Positions 9,783-20,277 of a DNA stretch of 64,000 bases are shown one piece after another. The translations under genes were made by a program, and so were the position numbers. Under the pieces are notes generated by a model. It searched no databases and was not told the DNA's origin. It saw nothing but the letters and a program-made list of their open reading frames with translations. How positions within the stretch are numbered: the first letter of the stretch is position 1; each line of letters opens with the position of its first letter. This DNA is from Symbiodinium natans (Eukaryota > Sar > Dinophyceae > Suessiales > Symbiodiniaceae): NCBI GenBank assembly GCA_905221605.1, contig CAJNDS010000891.1:822274-886273 (forward strand). The letters run 5' to 3'.

Positions 9783-10092
9783 CTAGCACAGCACTCGTCC
9801 TTCGATTCCGCCTCTTTGTGACGTGTATCGAGGATATCCTGTCAGAAGCGTCTGAGGCGATGGCACCACTTCAAACTTGTGGACAAAACTCGCACTCTCA
9901 GAATTCACCTCCACAGGTGACAAGCGGATGCAGCGAGTCATCCCCCGTCTGCGTGCTATGACGCATGTAGTTCGCACATCGAACAGCACCATGTGCACTT
10001 CATTTGGCGGTTTGGCAGCAAGGTTCTGCTCACTCGAAATTTGCACAACGGCACATGCCGTAACTGCGCTCGAAACCGACTTGGCATCACGC
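9783..10092 (-). CDS. Putative C-terminal exon, about 100 codons
   Basis: The minus strand is open from a CTGAAG acceptor to a TAG stop: ...SVSSAVTACAVVQIS, then LAAKPPNEVHMVLFDVRTT, VIARRRGMTRCIR, and FVHKFEVVPSPQ. Composition is that of a soluble protein and codon third positions are mixed-GC. It is one of the longer frames in the window. Overlapping plus-strand frames are less protein-like. No family recognised. Confidence 0.65.
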
Positions 10093-10737
10093 CTTCAGCT
10101 GTAAATGGCCTAGCTGATGCTTTAGGTTTTTTTAGGGTCAGGGTGCAGGGTGTTGCGTTTAGGGTCTCCAGGCTTTAGGGTTTCCGGTTTGCTTAGGAAA
10201 CGTGATCTTGTCACATCCACTGAGAGAACATGCTTTCCAAATATGGCCTCCCTAGACTGGGACCCTGCACCCTAATCCCCAACCCTAAGCCCTGAACCCT
10301 AAGCCCAAAACCCTAAACCCCAGGTGCTCGGACATCGAGCTCCAAGTGCACTCGAGTTTCTTTGGGGCTTTGGTGCTTGGAATCCGGTAGTTTGGGACTT
10401 AGGGTTTTACGGGCCAACGCCGAGAGTGACCTGCACAGGGTGTAGAGTTGAGGGTTTAGGGCTGTGAGGGTTTAGGGGTTTCAGGGGTTTAAGGGTTTAG
10501 GCTTCGGGTTCAGGGCTTTGTTGGGTTTAGGGCTTAGGGTGTAGGGGTTAGGGCTTCAAGCGTTTTAGAGCCTAAAGGGGTTCAAAAGGGTTGAGGGCTT
10601 AGGGTTTACAAGGCTTAGAGCTTGATGGCAGTCCTTTAGTTCGCCTAAACCCTCAACCCTGAATCCTAAACCCTAAACCCTAAACCCTAAACCCTAAACC
10701 CTAAACCTCATCTCTCAGGGCCCTGAGCCCCAAACCC

Positions 10738-10822
10738 TACTTGGAGGTTCATGGCACGTCTTAACCAGTTATAACTGTACTTATGACCGTACTTCTGACC
10801 ATATTAGGGCACTGAAGGGGCT
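10738..10822. mobile_element. Family J element, copy 2 (right end replaced by repeats)
   Basis: Starts CTTGGAGGTTCATGGCACG and carries the AACTGTACTTATGACC interior; the other end runs straight into CCCTAAA units. Confidence 0.6.
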
Positions 10823-10879
10823 AAACCCTGAACCCTAAACCCTAAACCCTAAAGACCCCAAACCCTACATCCTAAAGCA

Positions 10880-10964
10880 TTCTGAGACTTTGGCTTGAAG
10901 ACGCAGGTCGACGTGGCGCCGGAGATGTAGGCACGAGGACCATAGGTCAGCTGCCTGCCCGTAG
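10880..10964 (-). CDS. Putative exon between CCCTAAA arrays
   Basis: After GGAGTTGCAG the minus strand reads ...RQLTYGPRAYISGATSTCVF with nearly all codons ending in C or G, then a likely GC donor (AAT|GCTTTAGG). Flanked by CCCTAAA on both plus-strand sides. Function unknown. Confidence 0.55.
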
Positions 10965-10977
10965 CTGCAACTCCAAA

Positions 10978-11096
10978 GCCTAAACCCTAAACCCTAAACC
11001 CTAAACCCCCCTAAACCACAAACCCTAAACCCTAAACCCTAAACCCTAAACCCTAAACCCTAAACCCTAAACCCTAAACCCTAAACCCCAGCCCTA
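10978..11096 (-). repeat. CCCTAAA array
   Basis: About 16 units with one CCCCCTAAACCACAA interruption near 11006-11023. Confidence 0.95.
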
Positions 11097-11393
11097 AACC
11101 CTGAACCCAGGGCTTCGATTCTTCGACACCTTACAGAGGAGCAAAGCTGTGGTGCTGCTTACCTCCTTAAGGCCTAGGCGACGCTTGGGGTTTAGGGTTT
11201 AGGGCTAGGGTTTAGGGTATGGGGGTGATTGAGGGAACTTAGGGAAACCCATTTAAATCCTACACCCGAAGCCCTAAGCCCGTGCCAAAGAAACCCAAGC
11301 CCTAAACCCCGGGCTTGGGGTTTAGGGTTTAGGGCTACGCTTAGGGTTTAGGGTTTAGGGTTTAGGGTTCAGGGTTTAGGTCTAGGGTTCAAG

Positions 11394-11493
11394 CACCACT
11401 GGAGGAACGCCAACAACTAGCTTCGACAACGCCAAACAGGCAAGAGAAAACAGACTCGTCCAAGAACAACTCGAAACAAAAACTAAAACCCAA
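11394..11493 (+). CDS. Possible coding piece
   Basis: Plus-strand frame TTGGTPTTSFDNAKQ then ENRLVQEQLE, Thr/Lys/Gln-rich, without clear splice sites. Kept only because the composition is unlike the surrounding repeats. Confidence 0.3.
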
Positions 11494-12086
11494 AGCCTAA
11501 ACGGTACTTAGAGGCTGAAGTTTTAAGTTTAGGGTTTTGGGCCCCTGATAGGGAACCTTAGGGGCTACATTGGGGCTGCTTAGGTATTGTATATCGGGAA
11601 TATAGCAATTAGAATAACGGTCCCATTTAGGCGTCCCTCCTTATCCCTTAAAAGCAAAACCCCAAAACCCTAAAGCCTAATCGCTACTTGGTGGTTCGTG
11701 GTTTTAGTGTTAAGGGTCGTGTTATAAGTATCCTCACTACGGCTATGAGGCCATCAGTATAGTTGCCATACTTGCAACCCCACCCAAATACCCATGAAGC
11801 TCCAAGCAGTGGTGGATGCTAGGGTTCGTTCTTTGTGGAAAGGTCTATGATGATTGCAGGGCTCAGGTAAGGACCCCTTAAGATCTAAACCCAACCAATA
11901 CTGGGCCGCAGGGCAGTCTCGCCGGCGAGGGCGAAATGACCTCAAAACGAGGCAGAAGGGCACAAAAGGAAATGACATAGGATAAGCCCTAAACCCTAAC
12001 CCCTAAACGCTCAATCGGAGCCCCCCAAAAAAGAAACCTGTCAGGAACATCGCCTAGGTACACAGCTACGTAGGTGAGCACTCATC

Positions 12087-12240
12087 TTCTAACCGCATTA
12101 CCTACATGTTTATAATCTCGTATATCTATACATACATTTATAAGTAAGTGCATATTTGTAAAACTGTTCGAAAAGATACATCTCTAACTATTTGTATATT
12201 TGTAAAACTGATATGAAAAAGTACTTCTACACAACTGCTG
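12087..12240. repeat. AT-rich diverged tandem duplication
   Basis: TATTTGTAAAACTG occurs twice about 45 bp apart in AT-rich sequence that lacks telomere-like heptamers. No gene seen. Confidence 0.6.
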
Positions 12241-12343
12241 TTCTGAACTTCAGTCCTAAACCCTAAACCCCAAACCCCGAAAACCTGCAAACCTAGACCC
12301 TAAACTAGGCCCTAGGCCCTAAGCCCTAAACCCTAAACCCTAC

Positions 12344-12446
12344 AAAGGCAGCCCTTGGCTACAGGGTTCTTCAGCCGCGCCTCGAGAATCTCCGGGAGGT
12401 TGGCAGGCCACTCGGACGCGTTGCAGGGGCGGTTGCCGCCAAGCCT
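12344..12446 (-). CDS. Exon with GTAGGG donor entering telomere repeats
   Basis: The minus strand, after GTCAAGCAG, reads RLGGNRPCNASEWPANLP then EILEARLKNPVAKGCL, 34 codons plus one base, and ends at CCTTT|GTAGGGTTTAGGG. Very high GC3 and a clean GT donor made from the repeat make this one of the better supported exons. It could join the minus-strand exons at 13.4-14.0 kb. Family not recognised. Confidence 0.65.
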
Positions 12447-12559
12447 CTGCTTGACAAGGGGGGGGCCCCCTTTGAGGAGGTTTAGGGTTTAGGGCTTACG
12501 GCTTAGGGCTTAGGGTTTAGGGTTTAGGGTTCAGGGTTTAGGGTTTAGGGTTCAGGGTT

Positions 12560-12895
12560 TAACGCTTCGTCTTGCGCACAAGGAGGGACACCTCCAACTA
12601 GATGCAGTGGAGACCTACGGCCCTAGTTACGACCAACTTGATGTTCATGGTCCGTTTGTCATGAAGGAACTCACTACATCATCTTAGACTACTACTTGCA
12701 TAAGAATCCCCAACCATAAAGGACAATAATCCCTAAATTACCATTGTGAGGAAGAATACTTGTTATTTTTTGGGGGGGTTCTTAAGCAAATAGCAGTAGA
12801 GGGTCTGATGCAAATTACGGTGGCAAAATCCGAGTCTAGTTCCTCTCTGGGTGCATTCGGCCCCTCTACTTTGGATGCCCAGATACAATAACTTG
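12560..12895. other. Coding-like region split by a family D element, strand uncertain
   Basis: Both strands are open in good frames on both sides of 12698-12796: plus AHKEGHLQLDAVETYGPSYD, minus GPNAPREELDSDFATVIC and FLHDKRTMNIKLVV. The minus reading suits neighbouring minus-strand exons. Transcript data are needed to choose. Confidence 0.45.
12698..12796. mobile_element. Family D element, copy 2
   Basis: Ends GCATAAGAATCCCC and GGTTCTTAAGCAAATAGCAG match copies 1 and 3. Lies inside a coding-like region. Confidence 0.65.
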
Positions 12896-13315
12896 GACCT
12901 CCCCCGTAAACCCTAAACCCTAAGCCCTAAGCCCTAAACCCTAAACCCTAATAAAACCCAAACCCTAAAACCCTAAACCCTAAACCCTAAAATTTAAGAG
13001 CCTCCGGCTCAAGCCGCCGACCCCGCCGGAGCATTGTTCAGGGCTCAAGCGGCGCAGCGTGCCCCGGCGCCAAACCCTAAACCCAAACCCGACCCTAAAC
13101 CCTACAGCCGAAAACCCTAAACCCTACAGCCTAAACCCTAAAGCCTCAGCCCTAAAGCCGAACCCTAAACCCCAAAGTAAAGCCCAAACCGAAACCGGAA
13201 CCCTAAACCCCGAAAGCCGAAACCGAGGACAGCCCAACGACCACAGGCTTAGGGTTAAGGGTGGGAGGGCTTAGGGTTTAGGGTTTAGGGCGCAGGTTAA
13301 GTTTTTACTCAGGCG

Positions 13316-13415
13316 GGAGGGGGGGGGGGGGGGGGGGGAGGGGCGGGGGAAGGGGGGAGGGGGGGGGGGGAGGGGAGGGGGGAAGGGGGGGGGGGTGGGA
13401 GGGGGAGGGAGGTGG
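13316..13415. repeat. G-rich homopolymer tract
   Basis: About 100 bp of almost pure G with A interruptions, likely quadruplex-forming. A palindromic GGTTTTTTGGG/CCCAAAAAACC pair follows at 13413-13440. Confidence 0.85.
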
Positions 13416-13439
13416 TTTTTTGGGGTGGGCCCAAAAAAC

Positions 13440-13508
13440 CCCCTGTGCGAAACCGCCTATGGTCCATGAGTACACGCGGTGTGGGTGGCCTGGCCCTCCA
13501 CGGAAAAG
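13440..13508 (-). CDS. Exon, phase 0 to phase 0
   Basis: After CGGCAG the minus strand gives exactly 23 codons, LFRGGPGHPHRVYSW then TIGGFAQG, and a GT donor. The phase fits the exon at 13917-14001, which ends in phase 0, so the two probably belong to one minus-strand gene. A homopolymer C run lies just upstream (13521-13545). Confidence 0.55.
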
Positions 13509-13624
13509 CTGCCGGGGTACCCCCCCCCCCCCCCCCCCCCCCCCACGTTTTAGGGTGGGAAGGAGGGAAAAAGGGAGGTTTTCACCTCCAGAAACCTATC
13601 CAACACGCCGCCAGGGTCGGCGGA

Positions 13625-13823
13625 CCCTAAACCCCTAAGCCCCTAAGCCCCTAAGCCCCTAAACCCCTAAACCCCTAAACCCCTAAACCCCTAAACCCCT
13701 AAACCCCTAAACCCTAATAAAACCCAAACCCTAAAACCCTAAACCCTAAACCCTAAACCCAAATTAAACCCTAAACCCCGAAGCCCCTAAACCCCTAAAC
13801 CCCTAAACCCCTAAACCCCTAAA
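13625..13823 (-). repeat. CCCCTAAA octamer arrays
   Basis: Runs of CCCCTAAA/CCCCTAAG at 13627-13708 and 13780-13823 separated by heptamer CCCTAAA. At 13832-13844 a fragment CAGCGAACTC copies the 3' end of the exon at 13917. Confidence 0.9.
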
Positions 13824-13916
13824 CCCACCCTACAGCGAACTCTTACACTACTACTTGCTAAACCCTAAACCCTAAACCCCAATTAAACCCCAAACCCTAA
13901 ACCCCTAAACCTCTAC

Positions 13917-14001
13917 AGCGAACTCGTCCCGGGGCTCCCGCGGAGCACAGTCCATCTCGCAGCAGTAGTCCCCGTTGCAGAGGCTGTCGCACATCCAAGG
14001 C
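13917..14001 (-). CDS. Cys-rich exon with GT donor
   Basis: The minus strand after CACCTCAG reads PWMCDSLCNGDYCCEMDC then APREPRDEFA: five cysteines in 17 residues, likely disulphide- or metal-binding. It ends TTCGCT|GTAGAGG, next to the repeat array. GC3 is very high. The short Cys spacing fits extracellular or zinc-binding modules; I cannot name the family. Confidence 0.65.
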
Positions 14002-14036
14002 CTGAGGTGCCAATTTGTGCGCAAGGTCTGAGGGTT

Positions 14037-14165
14037 GGTTTAGGGTTTAGGGTTTAGGGTTTAGGGTTTAGGGTTTAGGGTTTAGGGTTTAGGGTTTAGG
14101 GTTGAGGGTTGAGGGTTGAGGGTTTAGGGTTTAGGGTTTAGGGTTTAAGGTTTGGGGTTTAGGGT
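14037..14165 (+). repeat. TTTAGGG array with GGGTTGA variant block
   Basis: Nine TTTAGGG units, three GGGTTGA units (14101-14121), then TTTAGGG again: a small homogenised variant inside an array. Confidence 0.9.
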
Positions 14166-14924
14166 TATCGGGTGTAGAGTTTAGGGCTATAAGCCCCCAA
14201 AGTCCTCAAAGTTATATGGACCCTTAATATGGTCCGTTAGCTCCTTTAGAAGGGGTTCTGAAGTACAAGCCCTTGGGGTATAGGGTATAAGAGGAATATG
14301 TAAGGGGTATATAAGGGGCCTCCTTTTAAGGGCGGGTCGTAAGCCCAGTCAGACTTGTAACTGAGGTTAGAAGGATTATAGTAGACTGATAGACTAAGAG
14401 GGAACATCCCAAGTTTAGGGTTTTGAGGGTGTTTTTTGGCTTCGGGATTCAAGGCTTTCAGGGTTTAGGGTTTAGGGTTTAGGGTTTAGGGTTTAGGGCT
14501 GGGGGAGGGCTGGGGATGAAGGTGATCAAGGGACTTTTGGAGGGGACGGGGCAGCCAGGGGCTGTATAGATGGTTTAGGGTTTAGGGTTTAGGGTTTAGG
14601 GTTTAGGGTTTGTGGATGAAGGGAATGAAAGGGTTCAGGGTGCAGTTAAGGCAAAATAAGGATCAAAGGGTTTAGGTGTCTCCCAAGACACTAAACCCAA
14701 GGCCCCTAAACCCTAAACCCTCAACCCAAACCCTGAACTCTAAACCTTAAACCCTAACCTCCCCGCCCCCCAAAAAAAGACAACAGAAATACTACAACAA
14801 ATGAGAACCCTAAACCCTCAACCCTAAATCCTGAACCCTGAACCCTCAAATCAGAAACCCACCGGCCGAGAAAAGGAGGATCCTTAGACGCTGTTGGGTG
14901 GCTGGGCCTTCAAAGACCTCCCAG

Positions 14925-15088
14925 ATCTTCAAAAAACCCTTGAGGATTTAGGGTTTAGGGTTTGGGGTTTAGGGCTTAGGGATAAGGATCTTCCAAAACC
15001 CCTCAATTAAGGAGTATACCCTAATTCATAATCAGTATACTTAGTATAAACTAGGGTACATACCTTAATTAAGGGCGTTTGGAAGATC
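14925..15088. mobile_element. Family C element, copy 1, interrupted by telomere repeats
   Basis: A left end (CCAGATCTTCAAAAAACCC) is followed by TTTAGGG units at 14948-14988, then a second left end and a full element to GGCGTTTGGAAGATCTGGG. The telomere-like block sits within the element copy. Confidence 0.65.
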
Positions 15089-15320
15089 TGGGAACTCTCA
15101 GAAACCTCTCAAAAACCTAGGGGTTTCGGGTCTAGGGGTTTCGGGTCTAGGAGTTTAGGGTTTAGCGCTTAACGTTTAGGGTTTCGGGCTATTGGGTTTC
15201 AGGCTTGGATGTCCGGGCTCCCCGCCGCTCTGGGGGGCAGCGGAGGCGGCCGCCAAGGCTTTGACAACCTCGTCGGCAATGTGTGGGTTTAGGAATCGGG
15301 GTCTGTTTATTGATTTTTGT

Positions 15321-15353
<33 letters not shown>

Positions 15354-15734
15354 GGGTTTAGGCTTATAGGGGTTATAGGGTTTAGGTTCTGGGTTTGTTC
15401 TTTTTTGCGTTTAGATGTGTTCATATATAAGGTTTCGGTTTAGGGCTTTGTAGAAACGCAACCTTCACGCCAGTGCTTCTATGTGTAGCATGCAGTCATG
15501 TTGTTTTCCTTCTGCTGCATCTTAGGCCCAAGGCCCATGCAACACAAACATTTGGCAGGCATCTCCCAACATGCCTTTACATTAAGCCCTTATCCCCAAT
15601 GTATCGACACCTACACCCACAAACACAAAGAAACAAACGAAACTCTGTAGCATAAACCCGCAACCCTAAAACCCAGTGGCGCTCCTAAACCCGAAACCCT
15701 AATCTCTGAGCCCTGAACCCTAAACCCATCTAAG

Positions 15735-15794
15735 GCCCCAAACACGCTTCGTCGGCCGAGATGTTGCAGAAGCTATTGTCACCACCTGGATGAG
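15735..15794 (+). CDS. Putative 60-nt exon
   Basis: CATCTAAG acceptor, then PQTRFVGRDVAEAIVTTWM with high GC3, then ATGAG|GTCTGG donor. A likely following piece lies at 15895-15940. Unknown protein. Confidence 0.45.
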
Positions 15795-16306
15795 GTCTGG
15801 GCTATGAGGTCGGCTTGGAAGGTGTGGGCTATAGGGTAGGTGTAGGGTTCAGGGTTTAGGGTTTGGGGTTTAGGGTCCTTCAACCTTAAGCGCCCACTTG
15901 CCGACCATCACATCATAGGCGAATCATATAGGCGCCAACTCTAAACCTTGAACCCTAAACTACGAGGCCCTGGATGTTTAAGGTTTGAGTTTTAGGGTTT
16001 TAGGGTTACTAGGTATCTCAAGCCTGGGTTAGAGGCGCGTGGTGGGAACTCTTGCTGTTCGGCGCAGGGTATAGGGGGCTTAAGGGTTTAGGGTCACAAA
16101 CAACAAGAGTGGAGCAGCATGAGTCTGTACAAACGCGCAATGGGCTAGGCGCCAAACGCAAGACACCACAATTCCACGTCAGGCCAAGGACTGGATTCCC
16201 TGAACCCTAAACCTTGAACCCTGAACCCTAAGCCCAACCCTAAACCCTAAACCCTAAACCCTAAACCCTATAAACCCTTGAAAGGGCATGTCTCACGGTG
16301 CCTAAC

Positions 16307-16383
16307 CCCATTGATGCATACGCAACACTTGCATCTCGAGCTAGTCGCTTGAGCATCCTGCGAAGCAGCCTCCACCCCTTCAA
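16307..16383 (-). CDS. Putative exon, basic
   Basis: Minus strand: CCGGCAG acceptor, LKGWRLLRRMLKRLARDAS then VAYASMG, ending at a GTTAGG donor. The stretch could form an amphipathic, Arg-rich helix. CCCTAAA and TTTAGGG repeats flank it outward. Confidence 0.5.
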
Positions 16384-17128
16384 CTGCCGGTTTAGGGTTT
16401 AGGGTTTAATTTAGGGTTTAGGGTTTAGGGTTTAGTTCAGGGTTCAAGGTTTAGGGTTTCAGGGTGCAAGGTTAAGGGACTAGGTGCCTGGTGCAAGGTT
16501 TGGGATTCTGGGTTTGTGGGTCAAAGTAGCCCAACAAACATTGCATAGCAAGGCTATTGGGTTCAAACAAACCGGCGTGGCCCTTGGAGCCTTAGAATTT
16601 AAACCCCAAACCTACGGGGTCTCGTGCTGCAATAGGAGCAAGACCACACTGTTGAGAGCTGACAAGACACCCCCCCCCCCACCAAAAGGGCAAGTTACCC
16701 GACAGTTTCTCGACTTTTCCCACACATAAAGATGGGGGACGTTTAGGGGTTAGGGTTTTAAGAACCCTTATAGGCCGCGAAGCACTACAATCCTCATTCT
16801 TGGAACCCAAACATGGGCCTCCAATTGTCGGAAACCGCCTATGAGGGTTTAGGGTTTAGGGTTTAAGGTTTAGGGTTTAGGGTATAGGGTTTAGGGATCT
16901 ACATGTAACCTAAGCGCCCAACCCTGCTTGGAGGGTCGGAGGACGTTAGGAAGTAGTTCTCTAATAGAGGTACAAGCAGGAGAACTCCAATTCGGGTACC
17001 TTCTAGGGTACTTAAGTCTACTTATATACTATCTACTTACTAAACACATGGAAGCAAAACGATCTTCCACAAGCCCTACACCCTAAACCCTACACCCTTA
17101 AGTCAGACAAAAAAAGGCTTAAGGCCCC

Positions 17129-17188
17129 GGCACTCCAGCATCTCGCTTCGGTTGGAGTGCCTCGACCACTTGCAACCTCCCAAAAGGT
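17129..17188 (+). CDS. Possible short exon with internal hairpin
   Basis: GGCACTCCA and TGGAGTGCC (17129-17161) form a 9-bp stem. Reading on plus after CAG gives SRFGWSASTTCNLPK and a GTGCGT donor. Weak evidence. Confidence 0.3.
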
Positions 17189-17751
17189 GCGTTCATTTGA
17201 TTTAGGGTTTGGCTTGAGAGGGTGTCAGCGCTAGAGCTTTAAGGATTAGATGCCTTTACCCTAAAGCCCCCAAGCCCTTAAATCCTCAAACCAGAAAACC
17301 TAAACCCTAAACCCTAAACCCGAAACCCCCAAACCCTAAACAAGGCTTGTGACTTTAAGCATCAGGGCTCCTGGGGAGGGTTGTTTACCGCTGACGGGCG
17401 CATTGCCTCTCCCGAAGGGGTCCATGTCCCCATATAAAGCAGGGTGTATATTACTGTTATTGGTGAGTGTACATAAGGTTCCCTTTTAAAATTGGTGAGT
17501 GTATATATCCGGCGTCCTTCTGGGGATACAAAGAATATAGACCCTACTTCATATAGTATATACTTGGATCCTAAAGCTTCTGTATGATGCGGGGCCCCTT
17601 TAAGATAGTATATGCTTGGGCCCTAACGCTACTTTCTGGGGACCCCTTTTTAAGGCCCAGGTATATGCCATACAGGTACAAGGACCCTGTGGGTGTGGCG
17701 TTGTAGGGTCTACAGGGCTGCGGGCACCCCAGACAGCAATGGTGGCACCAA

Positions 17752-18070
17752 GGCTTGAGACTTAGGGTTGATAATTAGGCTTTAGGGTTTATAATTAGGA
17801 TTTAGGGTTTATACTTAGGCTTTAGGGTTTATAGGGCTTAAGTTTAGGGTTTATAATTAGGATTTAGGGTTTATAATTAGGATTAGGCTTTAGGGTTTAT
17901 AATTAGGATTTAGGGTTTATAGTTAGGCTTTAGGGTTTATAGGGCTTAAGTTTAGGGTTTATAATTAGGATTTAGGGTTTATAATTAGGATTAGGCTTTA
18001 GGGTTTATAATTAGGATTTAGGGTTTATAGTTAGGCTTTAGGGTTTATGGGGCTTAAGTTTAGGGTTTAG
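17752..18070 (+). repeat. 108-bp higher-order repeat of TTTAGGG variants
   Basis: AGGGCTTAAGTTTAGGG recurs at 17833, 17941 and (as GGGGCTTAAG) 18049. Between them the variants GGGTTTATAATTAGGATT and GGCTTTAGGG keep the same order, so a block of diverged heptamers was duplicated as a unit. Confidence 0.9.
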
Positions 18071-18358
18071 AGTTTAATACCAGGACGGGCTATTGTACCC
18101 CATAACACCGGAAGCGGGCCCTATTGTAAGATTGGTTATGTGTAATTGTAAGACCTAATCGCCCATGCTGGTAAAACAAAACACCCTTTAGCGGGTGAAA
18201 GTGGGTACCTCAATCACTCCTAAACCCTAGACCCTAAACCCTAAACCCTAAACCTGAACCCGAAACCCGAATCCCGACACCCGAAACCCTAAACCCTAAA
18301 CCTTAAACCCTAAACCCTAAACCTTAACCCCAAAACTCTAAACCCTAACCAAGAGTAG

Positions 18359-18455
18359 GCTGAGTTTCTTGCCCCGCCTGGCATGGTCGGAAACGGCAAC
18401 TCCGCCTCTTTGAAGGGTCCCGCCATCTGCTCACCGCTGGGGCCTTGGGAGAGAG
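18359..18455 (+). CDS. Exon with GTTTAGGG donor
   Basis: AAGAGTAG acceptor, 32 codons (AEFLAPPGMVGNGNSAS then LKGPAICSPLGPWER) and GAGAG|GTTTAGGGTTTTCGG donor. Both edges are canonical, and the donor is made by the telomere-like repeat itself. Protein unknown. Confidence 0.6.
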
Positions 18456-18474
18456 GTTTAGGGTTTTCGGTTTG

Positions 18475-18533
18475 GAGGGTTTAGGGTTTAGGGTTTAGGG
18501 TTTAGGGTTTAGGGTTTAGGGTTTAGGGTTTAG
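18475..18533 (+). repeat. TTTAGGG array
   Basis: Eight units. A 16-nt insert after TTTAG (GAGCTGCAACGAAGCC, then GTAGGG) could be a micro-exon but is untestable by eye. Confidence 0.9.
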
Positions 18534-19375
18534 GAGCTGCAACGAAGCCGTAGGGTTTAGGGTTCAGGGTTTAGGGTTTCGGATTTGGGGTTTAAAGTTT
18601 AGGGTTAAGCCCTGCCCTCCCCCTCCTTGAAGCTTGCAAACCTAAACCCCTCAGACCCTTATGAAAAACATCAACCTGAGCCCGAGTCCTCGAAGCCCGC
18701 TAAGACCCTGAATGCTTATAGGGATACTAAAGGAGGTCGCACCCTGAAACCCGAGTTTAGGGATGAGGGTTTGGGGTTCAGATTGTAGGGTTTCAGGTCG
18801 CTAGGGTTTAGGGTTTGGGGTTTGGGGTCTTTAGGGTTGTTTAGGGCCTAGGGATTTTTTGGATGTATTACGGAATTGGAGTGGTGGGGGGGGGGGGGCT
18901 TTTGACCGCGTCTGCTCTCTTCAGAGATGAAGGATATCGGACAATTAGGGTTTAGGGTTTAGGGCTTTGGGTTTAGGCTTTAGGACTTAGGGCTTGGGTT
19001 AGGATCCAAATCTAAATGCCCCACCTGGCTTACATTAAACTGACGAGTCTTTGGCGTAGTGGTGAGTTCGGGTGGAGGGTAGCAGAGGCCCTGCAGCCTA
19101 TATAAACCCTAACTTACTTCTCCAATAACCAAGGGGAAAAAAGTTTAAACTTTAATATTCTTACTAAATGAGGAAGCCCAAAAAGTTTAAAGTTCAACTA
19201 AAGGCGAAGTGAGCTAAAACACCTGGGCCCAGCTCTTCTAGCTAGATCGGTTTGGAACGCGTAGTCTCGGCTGCCGACTCTCAAGCCGAAAACCCTCGGA
19301 CAGGCAGGGATGCTACATGGCAGCCTATAAAGATGGAAATCAAAGGTAACGAACCCTAAACCCTAAACCCTAAAC

Positions 19376-19549
19376 CTCAGACGCTTCTCTGCAGTGGGTA
19401 TCATGATCATTAGATTCAAATATCGGGATATTTCCGTCTTCAAATCACATGTGGGTGTGATGTCTTGACCATCTTGATCCCTCCATATGTCGGAGCTGGC
19501 GCGCGACGTCCTTCGAGGGCCGACGTCGTTCAATGAGGCCGTTGTTGGA
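19376..19549 (-). CDS. Exon between family B element and CCCTAAA array
   Basis: Minus-strand frame GPTTASLNDVGPRRTSRASS, then DIWRDQDGQDITPTC, EISRYLNLMIM and PTAEKRL, ending CTGAG|GTTTAGGG. No stop in 58 codons. The other side abuts family B copy 1, beyond which the frame seems to continue (19722-19787). Hydrophilic, unknown. Confidence 0.6.
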
Positions 19550-19721
19550 CCCAAAGAGCCCAATACCCCTTAATTAGGCAATTTACCTTAAATCATATTA
19601 AAGATCCCTATATGAATTCAGCAATATTCCTGAATTAAGGAATATACCTTAAATCATATTAAAGATCCCTATATGAATAAAGCAATACTCCTTAAGTAAG
19701 GGATCTATTGGGCTCTTTGGG
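19550..19721. mobile_element. Family B inverted-repeat element, copy 1, internally duplicated
   Basis: Ends CCCAAAGAGCCCAATACCCC and GGGATCTATTGGGCTCTTTG. The interior ACCTTAAATCATATTAAAG block occurs twice about 62 bp apart, so this copy is longer than the 117-bp copy at 35.8 kb. Separates two coding-like pieces. Confidence 0.8.
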
Positions 19722-19787
19722 GGATCGTACAAGCCATCTTTGCCTCCTCGCTTCGACGTTGCAACCCCAGAGGCGACTTGAGCAGTT
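19722..19787 (-). CDS. Putative exon piece between two family B elements
   Basis: Minus strand ELLKSPLGLQRRSEEAKMACT, open throughout, squeezed between family B copies 2 and 1. Probably part of the same gene as 19376-19549. Confidence 0.5.
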
Positions 19788-19967
19788 CCCCAAAGAGCCC
19801 AATATCCCTTAATTTGGGAATTTAGGGTTTAGGGTTTAGGGTTTAGGGTTTAGGGTTTAGGGTTTAGGGTTTAGGGTTTAGGGTTTAGGGTTTAGGGTTT
19901 AGGGTTTAGGGATCCTTAATATGATTTAAGGTATATTGCTTAATTCAGGGGTATTGGGCTCTTTGGG
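19788..19967. mobile_element. Family B element, copy 2, with telomere repeats inside
   Basis: Both ends are family B. The interior from about 19821 to 19911 is 13 perfect TTTAGGG units replacing the usual spacer, after which the family B right half resumes (ATCCTTAATATGATTTAAGG). Confidence 0.85.
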
Positions 19968-20213
19968 TCCCGGCAGGAGGAATCAAGAGCCGAGCTGTAA
20001 TGTTAGGGGATTTGGGTTTAGGGTTTCGGGTTCTATGGTCTGGGTTTCTGGGTTTAGGGTCTAGGGATGTAGGGCTTGGGTATGCACCATAAGTTTCGAG
20101 GGCCCGCACCCTCTTCAGCAGGGCTTAGGGCTGAGGGTTTAGGGTTCAGGGTGTAGGGTTTGGGGTTTGGTGTTAGGGTTTAGGGCTTCTTCTGAGCTGA
20201 ATCAAAACATAAA

Positions 20214-20277
20214 CCCTAAACCCTAAACCCTAAACCCTAAACCCTAAACCCTAAACCCTAAACCCTAAACCCTAAAC
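20214..20277 (-). repeat. CCCTAAA array
   Basis: Nine perfect units bordering the exon at 20278-20346. Confidence 0.95.
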
